NCBI RefSeq assembly: GCF_014694405.1
Contig: NZ_JAAUWV010000003.1
Span: forward strand, 1 to 64,000
Source of the DNA: Pseudoalteromonas sp. S16_S37
GTDB lineage: Bacteria > Pseudomonadota > Gammaproteobacteria > Enterobacterales > Alteromonadaceae
DNA length: 64,000 bases
Direction: 5' to 3'
The notes beneath the pieces are model-generated. The model searched no databases. It was not told where the DNA came from and saw nothing but the letters and a program-made list of their open reading frames with translations. Below, one piece after another: positions 57,175 to 64,000 of this stretch (position 1 is its first letter; every line of letters starts with the position of its first letter). Both the position numbers and the translations under genes were made by a program.

Positions 57175-57849
57175 ATGAAAAACAGCTCTCTTATTCTTAG
57201 TTTATTTGGCGCGATTGTGTCATTTTACACTTCAGCTGCGACTATCCTCGACGCCATACCTGAGTCGGTAGCTGCAAACGATAAATTTGTTTTTTACTCG
57301 CATGGCTACATTGTAGAGGGGGATAACCCAAAGCCTGTGGAAACAAAAAATGGTTGGGGGGAGTACGACTTTCCCGCAGTTAAGCAAGCCTTAGCCGACG
57401 ATAGCTACACGCTAATAGCGCATCACAGGGCAAAGAATACCGACCCATTTGATTATGCCTATGAGCTCAATAGGCAAGTTCGCACTTTGGTTGCAAAAGG
57501 CGTAAAGCCTGAGCATATCACTTTAGTTGGTTTTTCACGTGGTGCTTTTATTACCGGACTGGCATCGGATAAGTTGTCAGACTTGGCTGTCAATACGGTA
57601 ATTTTGGCTGGTTGCGGGCGCTTGATTTGGAAAAAACACACCGACATTAAAGTGTATGGTCATGTGCTGTCGATATACGAAAAGTCTGATAAATCAGGAA
57701 GCTGTGCCGACCTCGATAAAAAAAGTACCCAAACGCGCTCTTTTGAAGAAATAGAGATCAATACAGGGCTGTCGCATGGCGCGTTTTATCGACCTGTTAA
57801 GGTGTGGGTGGAGCCTGTGAAAGCGTGGATCAAGGCACGAATGACGTAG
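57175..57849 (+). CDS. Exported small alpha/beta hydrolase
   Basis: A 224-residue protein with a signal peptide (cleavage near SAA, residue 22). FVFYSHGYIVEGDNPKPV provides the first strand and oxyanion region. The nucleophile is the serine in ITLVGFSRGAFITG, and the likely catalytic histidine lies in NTGLSHGAFYRPV. The predicted acid residue is in VLSIYEKSDKSGSC. It is shorter than typical hydrolases (no lid). It begins 21 bp after the esterase remnant and is convergent with receptor 4. The substrate is unknown. Confidence 0.8.
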   Translation: MKNSSLILSLFGAIVSFYTSAATILDAIPESVAANDKFVFYSHGYIVEGDNPKPVETKNGWGEYDFPAVKQALADDSYTLIAHHRAKNTDPFDYAYELNRQVRTLVAKGVKPEHITLVGFSRGAFITGLASDKLSDLAVNTVILAGCGRLIWKKHTDIKVYGHVLSIYEKSDKSGSCADLDKKSTQTRSFEEIEINTGLSHGAFYRPVKVWVEPVKAWIKARMT

Positions 57850-57903
57850 TGAGCAGAATAAGCGATACGTTAACTCGTAACTTCACTATGATGCTAATTT
57901 AAT

Positions 57904-57984
57904 GTCGGATGGCGTGACTTTGCCACTTATCCAACCTACAGGGATATGCATGTAGGTTGGATAAGCCTAAGGCGCCATCCAACA
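57904..57984. repeat. REP element pair, copy D
   Basis: Two adjacent imperfect palindromes between convergent genes: GTCGGATGGCGTGAC...TATCCAACCTAC (57904-57939) and GTAGGTTGGATAAGCC...GGCGCCATCCAACA (57952-57983). They are the same family as copies A-C near the RAYT gene, about 40 kb away. Confidence 0.85.
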
Positions 57985-58015
57985 ATTTGATAGTACAGCA
58001 GTGCTGTATTACAAC

Positions 58016-60766
58016 CTAAAAATTAAAGCTGATACGACCGTAGAAGTAACGACCTCTAGCGCTGTATGTAGAAGGATCGTGTCCGCCATCTACAGTAGAC
58101 GCTAAAATCGGTGGATCTTGGTCAAATACGTTATCAATACCAAAGGTGAGTTTGCTTTCCCAAAAATCTGGTAGTTGGTAGCTCAGCTGTAAATCATGCT
58201 TAAAGTAGTCATCCACCTTAGGGCGTTCAACCATATCGTTGTCATCATCCACTAGGCTGTCGATGTAGCTTACATTCCAACTTGCGCTCCAATTATCTAA
58301 CGTCCAGTTTAGTGCACCACTGACTTTAAGTTCGGGGTATGAAGCGCCGTTTGTTACCAATCCAGTTGCATCATTGCGGTTTTCTTCACCGCTACGAATC
58401 TCAATATCAACCCACTCTTTGAGTTTAGAAACGCCCAGCTGCAAGCTGTAGTTGCCTGATTGGGTATCTTTGATATCGTAACGACCCTCAATTTCCCAGC
58501 CTGATAATTCGCGACGGTCAACGTTTTCATAGATATCTCTGACTTCAACAATGGCACCAGAGTTTGGATTTCGGATCACGGTGTTTGACCAAAGTGCTGG
58601 ATTGGCAGCATTTTCAGACACTTTGCGGGTTGCGCCATAAGTGGCTACCACGTTGGTTTGTTCAATGCTCCAATAATCAAAGGTGATAGAGAGGCCATCA
58701 ACCAGTGACTCAGGTGTCCATACAAAACCCGTAGTGAAAGACTCGGCTTCTTCCGCTTCTAGGTCTTGGTTACCGCCAGTTTTCGCTGTATATCCTAAAT
58801 CTCCCGGTGCCCTTACACTACAACCAGGCAAATTTGACCAGTTATCTGTGGTACATGGGTCAGTATCGTTTACAAACCCTTTTTGGCTGGGTGTGTATAG
58901 TTCACCAAAAGTGGGTGCTCTAAAACCTTCGCTGTAGCTGTAACGAACTAATAAATCGGGATTTACTTGCCACTTTAGACCAACTTTGGGATTGGTGGTG
59001 TTACCAAAGTCGCTATAACGAGAATATCGCACGGCAAGCTCCAGTTCTAACGATTCAACCAGTGGCATATCGCTCAGTAGTGGCAGCACTGCCTCAAGGT
59101 AGGCTTCTTCTATTTTTCGAGTCGGAGCGGTGGTGTCAGATACTTGTTCAATAAAGGCTACATCGCCAGTGTTTAAACCCACATCATGGCTGACAGAGGC
59201 ATCTTCCCAGCGCACTTCTGCACCCGTTGCGATATAAACAGGGCCAGCAGGTAACTCAAAGGGGGCGCCGGTGATATTAGCGTTCAAAAAGCGCAATGTA
59301 TTGTCGTAGATGCTGGTGGGCTTGTGAGCGAAAATGTAGTTCATCATCTCTTGGTTAACCGAGCCATACGGACCAATTAAATCTAAAGGTACACAGCCGT
59401 CATCGCGATCAAGACAAGTTTGTGAATCACCCGCTGCTGCACGCAAGCGTGCCAATGACATTTGTTTACCGCGGGTTTCAACAACCTTGCTGCGCTGGTG
59501 GCTATATACAAAGTCATAATCCCAATCTTCAATGCTGCCTTTTAAGCCAAAGGTAAAGCGGTCAACATCTGAGTCTGCATCCCTTGGGCGTAAAATACCA
59601 TTTTCAGTGATACGGCGCTGTACAATCACATCTTCATCAAATGGGTTGTATTGGTTGTTTTTAGACACAATGATGTTATCGCCAAACTCCAGTGCACCTG
59701 GGGCAAAATAGTTAATGCTATTAACATCTGCCGAGTTATATTCCATAAATAGCGATGCGTCTGGCGCTATTTCGTATTCACCAGATACCCACACTGTGGT
59801 GGATTGATATTCGTTAGAGCCTGTTTCATAGTCATGGTAGTTAAAGCTATCACACAGGGCACTGGCACCACAGTGTGCACCATCTGATGGCGTATCAGAC
59901 CAATAACCATTAAACGGCCTAAAGTCGTTCACATCATAGCCGGTGGTTGGGCTCCATGTTGCACCATCTACAGCTGTCACGCCTAAGCGCTCATAATCGG
60001 TTGAAAAAATCCACGAGCGAGGGCTTTTACTTGAGCGTAAATTGGTACCTGCTTCACCAAAGCGGCGTAAATCGGCTTCACTACTGATGTCTCTGTCGCG
60101 GCGCATCCAGCCATCATCATTAAAGTGGCTGGCACTGACTAACCAGTTGGCTTTATCGGTATTGCCACCAAAGGTAAATGACACGCGCTTTTGCCCCGCA
60201 TCACCATGGCGGCTTTCACCCGCTTCTAAATTGATTTTCAGGCCATCGTAGTCAGAGTGCATGATAAGGTTTACAACGCCAGCAATGGCGTCGGAGCCAT
60301 ATACAGCGGACGCACCATCTTTGAGCACTTCAACGCGTTCAACGGCATCAAAAGGAATGGTTTCTAAATCTACCGATGAGCTAACGCCACGGGTACTTAC
60401 ACGACGACCATTGATAAGTACTAGGGTGTTGTTTGAAGATAAACCTCTTAAGCGCACTGTCGCTGCACCGTTATTATTACCGCCAGAGCGCGGGCTTGCT
60501 GGGCTACCAACAACCGATGGCAAGCGCAGCAACAATTCACCAACGGTACTGACGCCCGAACGTTCTATTGCAACTTTATCTAATACCGTGACAGGTGAGC
60601 TGGTGGTGAGCTCTTGGCGTTTAATCCGAGAACCTGTGACAGTAATAACTTCAGCTTCTTCCGCTATTGAATCGGTTTGTGCCAAAGTCGGTGCACTTAT
60701 CGCAAAGCCTGCGATAGCCCCCATGCAAAGAGTAAGGCGATTTAAGTTAAAGGTATTGTTAGACAT
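58016..60766 (-). CDS. TonB-dependent receptor 4
   Basis: A 916-residue outer-membrane receptor with signal peptide (to about LAQTDS) and a TonB-box-like segment EVITVTGSRIKRQEL. The plug has VRLRGLSSNNTLVLINGRRV and RVEVLKDGASAVYGSDAIAGVVNLIM. The barrel is long, with several cysteine pairs (CGASALCDS, CTTDNWSNLPGCS), and ends in RYFYGRISFNF. It is a different subfamily from receptors 2 and 3, like those with an extended plug that are common in Alteromonadales and often linked to peptide or glycan uptake. It is monocistronic with a perfect palindrome 60 bp upstream. Confidence 0.93.
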   Translation of the reverse strand: MSNNTFNLNRLTLCMGAIAGFAISAPTLAQTDSIAEEAEVITVTGSRIKRQELTTSSPVTVLDKVAIERSGVSTVGELLLRLPSVVGSPASPRSGGNNNGAATVRLRGLSSNNTLVLINGRRVSTRGVSSSVDLETIPFDAVERVEVLKDGASAVYGSDAIAGVVNLIMHSDYDGLKINLEAGESRHGDAGQKRVSFTFGGNTDKANWLVSASHFNDDGWMRRDRDISSEADLRRFGEAGTNLRSSKSPRSWIFSTDYERLGVTAVDGATWSPTTGYDVNDFRPFNGYWSDTPSDGAHCGASALCDSFNYHDYETGSNEYQSTTVWVSGEYEIAPDASLFMEYNSADVNSINYFAPGALEFGDNIIVSKNNQYNPFDEDVIVQRRITENGILRPRDADSDVDRFTFGLKGSIEDWDYDFVYSHQRSKVVETRGKQMSLARLRAAAGDSQTCLDRDDGCVPLDLIGPYGSVNQEMMNYIFAHKPTSIYDNTLRFLNANITGAPFELPAGPVYIATGAEVRWEDASVSHDVGLNTGDVAFIEQVSDTTAPTRKIEEAYLEAVLPLLSDMPLVESLELELAVRYSRYSDFGNTTNPKVGLKWQVNPDLLVRYSYSEGFRAPTFGELYTPSQKGFVNDTDPCTTDNWSNLPGCSVRAPGDLGYTAKTGGNQDLEAEEAESFTTGFVWTPESLVDGLSITFDYWSIEQTNVVATYGATRKVSENAANPALWSNTVIRNPNSGAIVEVRDIYENVDRRELSGWEIEGRYDIKDTQSGNYSLQLGVSKLKEWVDIEIRSGEENRNDATGLVTNGASYPELKVSGALNWTLDNWSASWNVSYIDSLVDDDNDMVERPKVDDYFKHDLQLSYQLPDFWESKLTFGIDNVFDQDPPILASTVDGGHDPSTYSARGRYFYGRISFNF

Positions 60767-61108
60767 GGTTAGATCTCCATTAGAGCTTGTAATTATTATG
60801 TTTGGCTTTAACCTTTCATCGCTAACAATATATTGTATACAATATATTCACAAGTAATGAAACGGTATAACGAAGTGTTATTTGCATATAAAGAGGAATA
60901 GTTGAGAAAAAAGTTTAAATAAGATCAAGGTAGTTAATTGATAAAGAGTAACTCTTGCAACAATTACTAAAAATTTAGTGAGGTGAGTTGCGCTTTTTGT
61001 ACGGCGAATTCACTGTAATACCGTAAAAGCTGTTCCGTCATTAGGTGTTGATACAGCTTTGATACGGCCCTTATGGCGGTGAATTATTGGCAAGTGCATC
61101 GCAAGCCC
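60767..61108. other. Receptor 4 upstream region
   Basis: A 342-bp A+T-rich interval. Besides the palindrome at 60827-60848 it contains a stem overlapping the acyltransferase stop (GCAAGCCCC/GGGGCTTGC, 61101-61123). No gene is seen. Confidence 0.4.
60827..60848. promoter_or_regulatory. Perfect 22-bp palindrome, likely operator of receptor 4
   Basis: AATATATTGTATACAATATATT is its own reverse complement over all 22 positions. It lies 61 bp upstream of the receptor 4 ATG, where a repressor would block transcription. The core TTGTATACAA fits the TNGTNNNACNA-like pattern of GntR/FadR-type operators. No GntR gene is in the window. Confidence 0.65.
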
Positions 61109-62323
61109 CTAATTGGGGCTTGCTAAGTGAGGAGGTTGCTCAATAGCTGACTTCGGTACTTTTTTGGTTACACCAAATAGCATGCTTAACACCACACTTC
61201 GCTTTATCAGTTCGTAGCCTAAGTAGCATCCAGCAACAGTCAGTAATAACAAAATAAGTGATTCGATGGTGGGGTGTATTACTAATCCTTTTAACCACCA
61301 GGCAAATACAATAATCAGCGTTTGGTGGAGTATGTAATAGGGTAAAACGGCGCGATTAGCATAGTTGATAAGCGTGTTTTTTCGATTGAGGTAGTAACCT
61401 GCAAAACCAACCACAGTAAACATCCACAGCCAATGATTCGCCCCATGTATCATGGCATACAATAATTTAACCGACAGGTTAGTTTGATACAGGCTGGCAA
61501 GTGTTGCCCAAACGCCATGGCGGTCGGCAATGATAAATGCGTAACAACACAGCGCCATTGCCAGCATAATAACCCGATGTTTAATAACGCTTTGCCACCA
61601 ATTGTGTTGTATGGCAAATACAAAGCCTGTCAAAAAGACGAAGAAGTATTTGCCATGGTTGTACCAGTCATTAATTAAGTCATGGGTTTTTGGATAACTG
61701 GCACTGAGCGCCCACCAAATTGCGATTAACGCGGCCACGCAAAATAACACCATAACGGCCAAAGGCACTTGTTTTAACCTGCGTGTATTGGCAAATAAAA
61801 TGAGTGGCTGTTTAAACAAAAGCGCAATGATGCTATACACCCATAGATAGGGCAAAAACCATAGGTGATTCCATGTCAATAAACCTATGGCAGAGTGATG
61901 TTCTCTAAGTAAAGTTGTAGCGGGGTTGATATAGGCGAGCCAAAATTGCCAAAAGCCAGGTTCGATAAGGTTTTGACTCAATGCCTCAAAATAAACCTGA
62001 GGGCTGACAATCACAAACATGCCAAATAGTAAGGGTATAAATAATCGGCGACTTTTCAAAGCAATGAGTTTTACTACGCTATATTTATGACTGTTTAAAG
62101 CGTTCGCTAAAGCATTCGCTAAAGCAACACCCGAGATAAAAAATAGCAGCGACATGCGCCACGGGTTTGTGAGGATCATCACATCTTGCAGCCATTCATA
62201 CGTGGTGGCACTTTTGATATGCCACCCCCAATTGGCTACATAGTACATACCGATGTGATATAAAATAAGCACTGCAAACGCAAGCACGCGCAGGGCATCA
62301 ATATCATAACGTCGTTGGTTCAT
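61109..62323 (-). CDS. Acyltransferase family 3 membrane protein (OpgC-like)
   Basis: A 404-residue inner-membrane protein with about ten hydrophobic segments. It opens with RYDIDALRVLAFAVLILYHIGMYY, the acyltransferase-3 signature with the conserved arginine and histidine. WNHLWFLPYLWVYSIIALLF and the NYANRAVLPYYILHQTLIIV motif near the end resemble glucan-modifying OpgC/MdoC-type enzymes. It probably transfers acyl or succinyl groups to an exported polysaccharide, but the substrate is inferred. It is divergent from the LytTR regulator. Confidence 0.88.
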   Translation of the reverse strand: MNQRRYDIDALRVLAFAVLILYHIGMYYVANWGWHIKSATTYEWLQDVMILTNPWRMSLLFFISGVALANALANALNSHKYSVVKLIALKSRRLFIPLLFGMFVIVSPQVYFEALSQNLIEPGFWQFWLAYINPATTLLREHHSAIGLLTWNHLWFLPYLWVYSIIALLFKQPLILFANTRRLKQVPLAVMVLFCVAALIAIWWALSASYPKTHDLINDWYNHGKYFFVFLTGFVFAIQHNWWQSVIKHRVIMLAMALCCYAFIIADRHGVWATLASLYQTNLSVKLLYAMIHGANHWLWMFTVVGFAGYYLNRKNTLINYANRAVLPYYILHQTLIIVFAWWLKGLVIHPTIESLILLLLTVAGCYLGYELIKRSVVLSMLFGVTKKVPKSAIEQPPHLASPN

Positions 62324-62449
62324 TGTTTTGCTCGTCTTTTGCTGTTATTGGTGCTCAAAGTTTGGCAAAGTAATATGCGCTAAAACACAGCTAACTGACT
62401 GACTGGTAAGCTTTTAGTGATAAACGGTGGAATACAGGGATAAATACAA

Positions 62450-63310
62450 TTGAATTGGCAGCGAATAGACAACAATAGGGTACTGCTCGGTTATTTTGCC
62501 GCGGCGCTGTATCTTTTTATCAACAACACTATTAATGCATTGTCGGTTTGGACTGAGCATTCTCGCCAAGGTGAGCCCAGTATCGCGCTTTGGGAGCCAT
62601 TTCTTTGGGAATACACGAGTGCCTTGAGTGTGTTGGTTATTTTGCCATTGTTATTTCATTTTTTTAGCCGTTTTCCTCTGCACTTTGCACAACCCAAAAA
62701 GCAACTGTTAGTACATCTGCTTGGTAGTGTGGTTTTTGCCAGCCTACATATATTGTTGATGGTGACATTACGCGAAATGGGTTATGCCATAAATGGTGGC
62801 GATTATGACTTTGGGCCTCTTGCGCGCGAGTTCTGGTATGAATACCGCAAAGATGCTTGGGGATATGTTATTTGGATGGTGGTGTATAACGTCACGCAAA
62901 TTGTTTACGCTCGACTAAAAGGTGAGGCGAGTGTGATTGCAGGTAGTGAACAAGAGGCGCAAGCGCAAGACTCTCAACGCGCAGCGCCAGAGCACTTTTT
63001 GGTGAAAAAGCTCGATAAAGAATTTTTAGTTAAAGTCGCCGATATTGAATATTTAGAATCAGCTGGTAACTACGTGAACTTATACAGCCAAGGACGTATT
63101 TACCCACTGCGCTCAACGCTTGGCGAGCTATGTCAGCGCCTCAGCGCAAAAGGGTTTAGCCGCATCCATCGCAGTTACGGCGTTAACCACAACGCGGTTG
63201 ATAGTATCAGCTACCAACCAAGTGGCGATGGTGAGATCACCCTTAAATCAGGGAAAAAACTCAACCTATCAAGGCGATATAAGGATGAGTTTAAGCAAAG
63301 CCTGAGCTGA
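62450..63310 (+). CDS. LytTR DNA-binding protein with membrane domain
   Basis: A 286-residue regulator. About four hydrophobic segments fill residues 12-160 (LLGYFAAALYLFINNTINAL, LSVLVILPLLFHFFS, LLVHLLGSVVFASLHILLMV). The C-terminal 100 residues are a LytTR domain (VKVADIEYLESAGNYVNLYS, GFSRIHRSYGVNHNAVDSIS). There is no receiver domain, so it is a membrane-embedded one-component regulator. The start is a TTG at 62450. Divergent from the acyltransferase, with a 126-bp shared region, so it may control that gene. Confidence 0.88.
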   Translation: MNWQRIDNNRVLLGYFAAALYLFINNTINALSVWTEHSRQGEPSIALWEPFLWEYTSALSVLVILPLLFHFFSRFPLHFAQPKKQLLVHLLGSVVFASLHILLMVTLREMGYAINGGDYDFGPLAREFWYEYRKDAWGYVIWMVVYNVTQIVYARLKGEASVIAGSEQEAQAQDSQRAAPEHFLVKKLDKEFLVKVADIEYLESAGNYVNLYSQGRIYPLRSTLGELCQRLSAKGFSRIHRSYGVNHNAVDSISYQPSGDGEITLKSGKKLNLSRRYKDEFKQSLS

Positions 63311-63351
63311 AAAACCCAGTAATTAACCGTTGTAGCGTGATTGTATGTAAA

Positions 63352-64000
63352 TTACTTTATTTTTATACCCAAAGCCAGCGATACTAAAGTGCCTAATAGC
63401 GTTGTAAATACCACAGAAACCAAAGAGCCTATTAGTACATACTCTGTCATGCTGCGACCTTCTTGCTTGTTTAACTCACCAAATCTAAAAATTGACTTTG
63501 CCGCTAATACAAAGCCCACCGCGGCGTAACTGCCAACCAGTGTAAAAGTGAGTATCAATACGCGCTCTAAATATCCAATCAGCTTACCGCCCGATACAAT
63601 ACCTTCAGCACAAGGATTATTTTCTGGTACTGGGTAGTTCTTTAATACTGCGCTTATCACGATAGACGTTGGTTTGAGTACAAGTAAATAAGCAAAACCG
63701 ATTAAAACTATGTCTGAGAATTTTTTATTACCTAATACGCTGCTTATTGTTAGCCCCTCGGTCATGTGAAAGGCAATCATGGCGAGCACGCAAATGTGCA
63801 AAGCTTGGTCGATTACAAAATAACTTAAACTATCACCATTTACCTTTGTTACCTTCCACCAGTCGATAACAAAGTGGCTGATTGCGACAATCGTTACCAA
63901 GCACAAGGTTGAGCGCCAATCTAAACCTAAGATCAGTGCCGGGATAAGCAGCAAAATACCATGCAGAATTGAGTGGTAATATAACGCAGCACTTCGATAG
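63352..64000 (-). CDS. DUF3307 family membrane protein, partial at the right edge
   Basis: The frame is open from the window edge; the start lies beyond 64000. The first visible residues, YRSAALYYHSILHGILLLIPAL, match the DUF3307 signature (LYxHxxxHGxL) and are followed by about five hydrophobic segments. HFVIDWWKV is another DUF3307 hallmark. The function of these membrane proteins is unknown; many lie beside SatD-like or phage-related regulators, which cannot be checked here. Confidence 0.8.
   Translation of the reverse strand, partial: YRSAALYYHSILHGILLLIPALILGLDWRSTLCLVTIVAISHFVIDWWKVTKVNGDSLSYFVIDQALHICVLAMIAFHMTEGLTISSVLGNKKFSDIVLIGFAYLLVLKPTSIVISAVLKNYPVPENNPCAEGIVSGGKLIGYLERVLILTFTLVGSYAAVGFVLAAKSIFRFGELNKQEGRSMTEYVLIGSLVSVVFTTLLGTLVSLALGIKIK

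Noticed and set aside
60261-60857. Plus-strand frame of 198 codons opposite receptor 4
   Set aside because: It lies antisense to the plug of a clear TonB-dependent receptor, lacks a ribosome-binding site and shows no protein-like motifs.

Overview
The window reads as a chromosomal segment of a marine gammaproteobacterium of the Alteromonadales, most likely Pseudoalteromonas or a close relative. This rests on gene content and order, not on a database search. The left part holds housekeeping blocks in the gammaproteobacterial order (ispB | rplU-rpmA-obgE, folA, and ygfB-pepP-ubiH-ubiI followed by gcvT-gcvH-gcvP as in E. coli). The right part has many large TonB-dependent receptors, exported hydrolases, REP elements and small lineage-specific proteins.

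Layout. 0-4.5 kb: octaprenyl diphosphate synthase, divergent from L21/L27/Obg, then dihydrofolate reductase and a DUF3718 protein. 4.5-4.75 kb: a 6S RNA gene on the minus strand, recognised from its closing stem and conserved blocks. 4.9-9.2 kb: UPF0149, aminopeptidase P and two ubiquinone hydroxylases, tightly packed. 9.2-15.5 kb: a LysR regulator, a degenerate GcvT-like half protein and the glycine cleavage genes. 15.6-18.3 kb: a mobile-flavoured interval with three composite REP copies bracketing a RAYT transposase and a putative AbiC-type membrane protein, plus a possibly truncated winged-helix protein. 18.4-20.3 kb: an exported alpha/beta hydrolase divergent from an AraC regulator. 20.5-25.9 kb: a complete non-classical chaperone-usher pilus operon. 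26-38 kb: three TonB-dependent receptors around a membrane-anchored OmpR-type winged-helix/beta-propeller regulator and an exported Sel1-TonB-C protein. 38-41 kb: small conserved proteins and a LysR/LysE pair.

40.8-57.2 kb is a zone of gene decay. A zinc metalloprotease is split by an in-frame TAA between its HExxH helix and Met-turn. A small membrane protein is frameshifted. Only the last codons of katG remain. A periplasmic-binding/PAS/GGDEF/EAL gene is frameshifted inside PAS and also lacks its 5' end. At about 51.6 kb it abuts head-to-head a GldF/GldG-type ABC gene that has lost its 5' part and has no ATPase gene nearby. An esterase survives only as a C-terminal fragment. A foldback MITE-like element lies at 44.0-44.2 kb. 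Independent frameshifts could also be assembly errors, but the truncations and remnants could not.

57-64 kb: a small exported hydrolase, a fourth TonB-dependent receptor with a perfect 22-bp palindrome upstream, an acyltransferase divergent from a membrane LytTR regulator, and a DUF3307 gene running off the right edge.

The most interesting leads are the Sel1/TonB-C protein with its receptor-and-sensor neighbourhood, the REP/RAYT-bracketed AbiC-like gene, the GcvT-like half protein beside gcvT, and the rearrangement junction at 51.6 kb. No CRISPR array, tRNA, rRNA or prophage was seen.
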